Under the pieces are notes generated by a model. The model saw nothing but the letters and a program-made list of their open reading frames with translations. It did no database searches and was not told the DNA's origin. Positions 5,642 to 8,221 of a stretch of 8,221 bases of DNA are shown piece after piece; position 1 is the first letter of the stretch, and each line of letters opens with the position of its first letter. Both the position numbers and the translations under genes were made by a program. Source of the DNA: an uncultured Lachnospiraceae bacterium (lineage in GTDB: Bacteria > Bacillota > Clostridia > Lachnospirales > Lachnospiraceae); the NCBI GenBank assembly GCA_910586585.1, contig CAJUKA010000152.1:1-8221 (forward strand), in the 5' to 3' direction.

Positions 5642-5959
5642 ATGAATCAGTCAGCATTTGAAAAAATATATGAGGTAGTAAAGCAGATTCCATATGGACA
5701 AGTGGCGACGTATGGACAGATAGCTGCAATTGCCGGCAATCAGCGGTGGGCGAGAGTCGTAGGGTATGCGCTGCATGCAAATCCGAATCCAGATGAAATT
5801 CCTTGTTACCGTGTCGTAAATAAGGAAGGAAGAGTTTCTGATGCGTTTGCATTTGGAGGCGGCAACCGCCAAGTTGCGCTTCTCAAAGCAGAAGGGGTAG
5901 AATTTATTGATGGGCATGTAGATATGAAACGATATCAATGGGAACGTCCAGGTTATTAG
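5642..5959 (+). CDS. MGMT/Ada C-terminal-domain protein (alkyltransferase-like), 105 aa
   Basis: A single-domain protein matching the DNA-binding and active-site half of O6-alkylguanine-DNA alkyltransferases, which flip out and dealkylate O6-alkylguanine. Visible landmarks are the helix-turn-helix with PYGQVATYGQIAAIAG (Y24), the arginine-finger segment RWARVVGYAL (R38) and the active-site loop at 54-60. The loop is P-C-Y-R-V-V-N: the acceptor cysteine C55 is kept, but the following His of the classical PCHR is Tyr. The N-terminal domain of full transferases is absent. Alkyltransferase-like proteins replace the Cys by another residue (often Trp); this protein does not, so repair activity remains possible but unproven. 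The ATG at 5642 has AGGA five bases upstream; a TTG at 5624 is in frame but has no ribosome site. The ATPase start follows 20 bases after the stop, suggesting one operon. Confidence 0.9.
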   Translation: MNQSAFEKIYEVVKQIPYGQVATYGQIAAIAGNQRWARVVGYALHANPNPDEIPCYRVVNKEGRVSDAFAFGGGNRQVALLKAEGVEFIDGHVDMKRYQWERPGY

Positions 5960-5979
5960 AAAGGGTTAAGGGTTTTGAA

Positions 5980-6837
5980 ATGATTTACTTATCATATTTT
6001 GAATTTCCAGATAGAGAAGCAGAATATAATGTTACAATGAATGTGCAAAGGACATGTTATGACACTTTTTATCCCTTTCAGGTTTTGTCGAAACACCAGT
6101 TGCGGATGCTCGATTTTGAACCTGTGACAATTTTGTATGGCGGAAATGGTTCTGGAAAAACAACTGCCTTGAATGTGATTGCGGAGAAGTTAGGGCTTAG
6201 ACGGGATACATTGTATAACCGCTCGAATTTTTTTGAAGATTATACACGAATGTGTTCATTTGAAACCATTGGGAAAATACCAAAGGTCAGCCGAATTATT
6301 ACGAGTGATGATGTGTTTGATTTTATGCTGAATCTAAGAAGTATCAACGAAGGAATTGATCAGAAACGAGAGGAGCTGTTTGAGGAATACCAGGAAGCAA
6401 AGTATTCACGTTTTCAAATGCGTTCCTTGGAGGATTATGAGCAGCTAAAAAAGGTAAATTCTGCGCGGCGCAGCACACAGTCAAAATTTGTCCGCGGTAA
6501 TTTGCAGGACAATATAAGAGAGCATTCCAATGGGGAGAGTGCATTTCTTTATTTTTGTGACCAGATAAAAGAAGATGGATTGTATCTGCTCGATGAGCCG
6601 GAAAACAGTCTTTCACCAGAAAAACAGCAGGAATTGCTGCGTTTTTTGGAAGATTCGGCCCGTTTTTTTCACTGTCAGTTTGTTATTGCCACACATTCGC
6701 CGTTTCTGCTCTCTATGAAAGGCGCAAAAATTTATGATTTGGACGAAGAAATTGTGGATATAAAACGTTGGACAGAACTTGGAAATGTGCGTGCATATTA
6801 TGAGTTTTTTAAAAAGCACGAGGCACAGTTTGAGTAA
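5980..6837 (+). CDS. stand-alone ABC/AAA-type ATPase (AAA_21-like predicted ATPase), 285 aa
   Basis: Cytoplasmic P-loop ATPase of the SMC/ABC-like class. It has Walker A GGNGSGKT (residues 54-61), an ABC-signature-like SNGES (183-187), Walker B LYLLDEPENSLSP (201-213, D205/E206) and the switch histidine in IATHSPFLL (H239). Between Walker A and the signature lies a shorter helical insert with charged segments (about 115-170) rather than a long coiled coil. No nuclease (TOPRIM), membrane or DNA-binding domain is attached. The layout fits the predicted ATPase group often called COG3910, whose function is unknown. An ATG at 5938 is in frame but lies inside the MGMT-like gene and lacks a ribosome site; the ATG at 5980 has AAGGG 7 bases upstream. 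Co-transcription with the MGMT-like gene hints at DNA metabolism (inference). Confidence 0.88.
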   Translation: MIYLSYFEFPDREAEYNVTMNVQRTCYDTFYPFQVLSKHQLRMLDFEPVTILYGGNGSGKTTALNVIAEKLGLRRDTLYNRSNFFEDYTRMCSFETIGKIPKVSRIITSDDVFDFMLNLRSINEGIDQKREELFEEYQEAKYSRFQMRSLEDYEQLKKVNSARRSTQSKFVRGNLQDNIREHSNGESAFLYFCDQIKEDGLYLLDEPENSLSPEKQQELLRFLEDSARFFHCQFVIATHSPFLLSMKGAKIYDLDEEIVDIKRWTELGNVRAYYEFFKKHEAQFE

Positions 6838-6861
6838 TCGATAAAGAACATAAGTTTGATA

Positions 6862-6890
6862 TTGACAAATGAAATCATCTTGTTTAGTAT
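6862..6890 (+). promoter_or_regulatory. promoter of the PAS-Dabb operon
   Basis: A consensus -35 TTGACA (6862-6867) and a -10 TAGTAT (6885-6890, 4/6) are separated by exactly 17 bases. Transcription would begin near 6897, leaving a leader of about 160 nt before the PAS gene. This is the best sigma-A promoter in the window. It also implies that the operon starts anew after the ATPase. Confidence 0.65.
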
Positions 6891-6914
6891 AAAGGTGAAA
6901 ATGATATATAAAAA

Positions 6915-7010
6915 CCAGAGTCTGTCTTTGAAAGACAGGATTACATGAAGTAGAAAAACCTCTGGAATTTTGTACACTTCAATCAAAGGAAGTATTGAAT
7001 AAAAATTTCC
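6915..7010 (+). other. structured 5' leader of the PAS-Dabb operon
   Basis: Two neighbouring foldable units. The first has an outer stem CCAGAG (6915-6920) / CTCTGG (6960-6965) enclosing an inner hairpin CTGTCT (6922-6927) / AGACAG (6933-6938) with loop TTGAA. The second pairs TTCAAT (6978-6983) with ATTGAA (6994-6999), flanked by partly complementary GGAATTTT (6964-6971) and AAAATTTCC (7002-7010). A competing stem ACTTC (6976-6980) / GAAGT (6989-6993) excludes it. Mutually exclusive pairings suggest a switch, but no known riboswitch core was recognised. Confidence 0.4.
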
Positions 7011-7054
7011 GATGGCATTAATTTGATAACATAGAGAAAAAATGGAGAAAGAAC

Positions 7055-7441
7055 ATGGATTTGACAAAATATTTTAAGAGTATCGTTGAGCAGGACAGAT
7101 GTGCAGTGGTTATTTGCAATTTAGAGCATGACATTATTTATATGAATCCAGCAGCGATAGAACGATATAAAAAGAGCGGCGGAAAAGCATTGATAGGGAA
7201 AAGTATTTTGGTCTGTCACAGTCCGCAGTCTGGGGAATTGATTCAGAAGGCGGTTTTGTGGTTTGCAGAGAGCAAGGAACATAATTTAATTTATACGTTT
7301 CACAATGAAAAAGAGAATAAAGATGTGTATATGGTTGCGCTGCGCGATGAAGATGGAACGTTAATCGGGTACTATGAGAAACACGAATACCGAAATGCAG
7401 AGACAATGGAGCGTTACAATTTTGGTGAAAAAATACAATAA
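7055..7441 (+). CDS. small single PAS-domain protein, 128 aa
   Basis: Stand-alone sensory-type protein. Residues about 8-110 fit a PAS fold: FKSIVEQDRCAVVICNLEHDIIYMNPAA is the typical first strand pair with the D-x-I-x-Y-x-N-P-A-A signature. LIGKSILVCHSPQS follows, then the strands HNLIYTFHNEKENKDVYMVALRDEDGTLIGYYE, where the last part is the conserved D-x-x-G-x-L-x-G-Y-Y closing segment. No kinase, cyclase or DNA-binding output domain is attached, so it must act through a partner or bind a small molecule. There is no signal peptide. The ribosome site GGAG lies 7 bases before the ATG. The Dabb gene follows 22 bases downstream, pointing to one operon from the TTGACA promoter. The ligand is unknown; C18/C21-type and H-containing residues (C48, H49) are visible but not diagnostic. 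Confidence 0.88.
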   Translation: MDLTKYFKSIVEQDRCAVVICNLEHDIIYMNPAAIERYKKSGGKALIGKSILVCHSPQSGELIQKAVLWFAESKEHNLIYTFHNEKENKDVYMVALRDEDGTLIGYYEKHEYRNAETMERYNFGEKIQ

Positions 7442-7463
7442 TTTGAGATAAGGAGAACAGCGT

Positions 7464-7769
7464 ATGGTAAAGCATGTAATATTATGGCAGCTAAAGGATG
7501 AACTTTCTGATAGTGAAAAAGCAGAGGTAAAAGCGGGTATCAAGGAAGGGCTTGAGGCGCTTAAAGGCAAGATTCCTGGTCTTATTGATATTAAAGTGGA
7601 GATTCACCCACTTTCTACTTCTAATGCAGATGTGATGCTTGATTGCTCTTTGGAGGATGAGGAATCTCTCAAAGGTTATGCAGTTCATCCAGAACATGTG
7701 GCAGTAGCAGATAACAAAGTACGTCCTTATACGAAAACTAGGGTATGTATGGATTTTGAAGTTTCGTAG
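7464..7769 (+). CDS. Dabb-family protein (stress-responsive alpha/beta barrel), 101 aa
   Basis: A ferredoxin-like dimeric alpha/beta-barrel protein of normal family length. It opens with the hallmark MVKHVILWQLKDE (V-x-H-x-V-x-x-x-L/F-K). A helix with many acidic/basic residues follows (SEKAEVKAGIKEGLEALKGKIPGL), then strand IDIKVEIHP, strand NADVMLDCSLEDEESLKGY and the closing A-V-H-P-E-H-V-A-V-A-D-x-V-R-P segment typical of Dabb domains. Members range from stress proteins to small cyclases and decarboxylases; H4 and the YAVHPEH histidines are common family positions, but the substrate cannot be predicted. A strong AGGAG lies 8 bases before the ATG. The gene is the second in the PAS operon, and no further gene follows before the non-coding repeat region. 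Confidence 0.93.
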   Translation: MVKHVILWQLKDELSDSEKAEVKAGIKEGLEALKGKIPGLIDIKVEIHPLSTSNADVMLDCSLEDEESLKGYAVHPEHVAVADNKVRPYTKTRVCMDFEVS

Positions 7770-7779
7770 TGAGGTGCTA

Positions 7780-7950
7780 ATATACTTGTTACAATTCACA
7801 CTTACGCCAGATTTCTCATATACTTACAACGATTTCGGTGTGAATTGCAACAATTGATGCACACAAAATGCTAAAAAGCACGCATTTTGGCGCTTGCTCC
7901 GACGCCATGCAGCAAGTGCATGGCGCGGGTGTGAAAAGTAACATATACTT
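7780..7950. repeat. palindrome-rich intergenic element, probable dispersed repeat
   Basis: This 280-bp gene-free stretch (7770-8049) contains stacked inverted repeats. A 16-bp arm pair TTGTTACAATTCACAC (7786-7801) / GTGTGAATTGCAACAA (7838-7853) has one mismatch. CAAAATGC (7864-7871) pairs with GCATTTTG (7882-7889), and CGCCATGCA (7903-7911) with TGCATGGCG (7917-7925). A further GTGTGAAnnGTAAC copy lies at 7929-7942. The octamer ATATACTT occurs three times (7780, 7818 and 7943). The density of symmetry, the GC-rich core (7880-7930) unlike its surroundings and the lack of coding capacity suggest a REP/MITE-like unit or a structured RNA. Copies elsewhere in the genome cannot be checked here. Confidence 0.5.
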
Positions 7951-7962
7951 ATCCGATTGCGG

Positions 7963-8002
7963 CAGATTTTTGAAAAAAATACTTGCTTTTTTCAAAAATC
8001 TG
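7963..8002 (+). terminator. perfect 16-bp A/T-rich hairpin, possible terminator
   Basis: Arms 7963-7978 (CAGATTTTTGAAAAAA) and 7987-8002 (TTTTTTCAAAAATCTG) are fully complementary around an 8-nt loop. The hairpin follows the PAS-Dabb operon and is followed by the T-rich TTGTATTAT. The stem has only four G-C pairs, so its strength as a terminator is doubtful. It overlaps the -35 and spacer of the tRNA promoter. Confidence 0.45.
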
Positions 8003-8011
8003 TTGTATTAT
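7983..8011 (+). promoter_or_regulatory. candidate promoter of the tRNA-Glu array
   Basis: TTGCTT (7983-7988) and TATTAT (8006-8011) are spaced by 17 bases, 39 bases upstream of the first tRNA. An overlapping TATAAA (8009-8014) is an alternative -10. The -35 lies at the loop and 3' arm of the hairpin at 7963-8002. Confidence 0.5.
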
Positions 8012-8049
8012 AAAATAGTTGTCGGTGCTATGAAGAATATAACAGTTAT

Positions 8050-8121
8050 GGCTCGTTGGTCAAGCGGTTAAGACGTCGCCCTCTCACGGCGAAAACAGGG
8101 GTTCGATTCCCCTACGAGCTG
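8050..8121 (+). tRNA. tRNA-Glu, anticodon CTC
   Basis: A complete 72-nt cloverleaf. The acceptor stem is GGCTCGT / ACGAGCT (first pair G-U), with discriminator G at 8121. The D-arm contains AAGCGGTTAAG. The anticodon stem TCGCC / GGCGA has loop CTCTCAC, giving anticodon CTC, which reads GAG. The variable loop is AAAAC. The T-arm is AGGGG-TTCGATT-CCCCT. The overall sequence resembles Gram-positive tRNA-Glu. The CCA end is not encoded (TTG follows). An identical start recurs 120 bases downstream. Confidence 0.95.
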
Positions 8122-8169
8122 TTGAAATTATTATGAGTAGTAGCATTGAAATAAATTTTATTCATATAT

Positions 8170-8221
8170 GGCTCGTTGGTCAAGCGGTTAAGACGTCGCC
8201 CTCTCACGGCGAAAACAGGGG
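8170..8221 (+). tRNA. tRNA-Glu, anticodon CTC, second tandem copy (truncated by window end)
   Basis: The first 52 nt of a second tRNA-Glu, identical base for base to 8050-8101, including the CTCTCAC anticodon loop. The T-arm and 3' acceptor strand lie beyond the window. It follows the first gene after a 48-nt AT-rich spacer (8122-8169) without an obvious terminator or promoter, so both are probably cut from one transcript. Confidence 0.93.

Noticed and set aside
6915..7010. Known riboswitch in the PAS leader (c-di-GMP, PreQ1, TPP, THF considered)
   Set aside because: The conserved core sequences of these classes as I know them are not present.
6798..7067. 89-residue minus-strand frame over the PAS leader
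   Set aside because: Opposite a strong plus-strand promoter and leader; the hydrophobic composition is explained by AT-rich DNA. No start signal.
7780..7950. CRISPR array
   Set aside because: The repeated octamers and palindromes are not evenly spaced direct repeats with unique spacers, and no cas gene is near.
7868..8071. 67-residue plus-strand frame running into the tRNA
   Set aside because: It crosses the palindromic element and the hairpin and ends inside a tRNA gene; not a plausible coding sequence.

Overview
The window comes from a low-GC Gram-positive bacterium, most likely a spore-forming member of the Clostridia and probably Lachnospiraceae. This rests on the AT-rich codon use, the strong AGGAG-type ribosome binding sites, an AgrB/AgrD quorum-sensing pair, a PdaA-type muramic-delta-lactam deacetylase (a spore-cortex enzyme) and tRNA genes without an encoded CCA end. 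The family assignment is inference; no ribosomal marker is present.

Region 1 (1-3330) is an agr-like peptide-signalling locus. A small ribbon-helix-helix-like protein (57-242) is followed 6 bases later by a LytTR response regulator (249-971). On the opposite strand sits agrB (1294-1860), the membrane endopeptidase, overlapping a 45-residue agrD propeptide (1167-1304). Divergent from agrB is a full-length AgrC-like HPK10 sensor kinase (2065-3327). Signal, maturation enzyme, receptor and regulator are therefore together, with the agrBD pair inverted between regulator and kinase. The propeptide has no cysteine. The residue at the usual ring position is serine, predicting a lactone rather than a thiolactone signal.

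Region 2 (3331-4600) holds an XRE/Cro-type regulator preceded by a perfect 11-bp inverted repeat, then a protein of unknown function made of two copies of one domain, each ending in a SIPPQ motif.

Region 3 (4600-6840) has pdaA on the minus strand, converging with the SIPPQ gene, and divergent from a plus-strand pair: a short MGMT/Ada C-terminal-domain protein (active-site PCYR instead of PCHR) and a stand-alone ABC/AAA-type ATPase. The shared 211-bp intergenic region carries three related imperfect palindromes.

Region 4 (6840-7770) is a PAS-domain protein followed by a Dabb-family protein. They are probably one operon driven from a TTGACA promoter, with a roughly 160-nt leader that can fold into nested stem-loops.

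Region 5 (7770-8221) is a non-coding, palindrome-rich stretch that looks like a dispersed intergenic repeat. A long AT-rich hairpin follows and overlaps a probable tRNA promoter. The window ends in two tandem, apparently identical tRNA-Glu(CTC) genes spaced exactly 120 bases apart; the second is cut by the window end.
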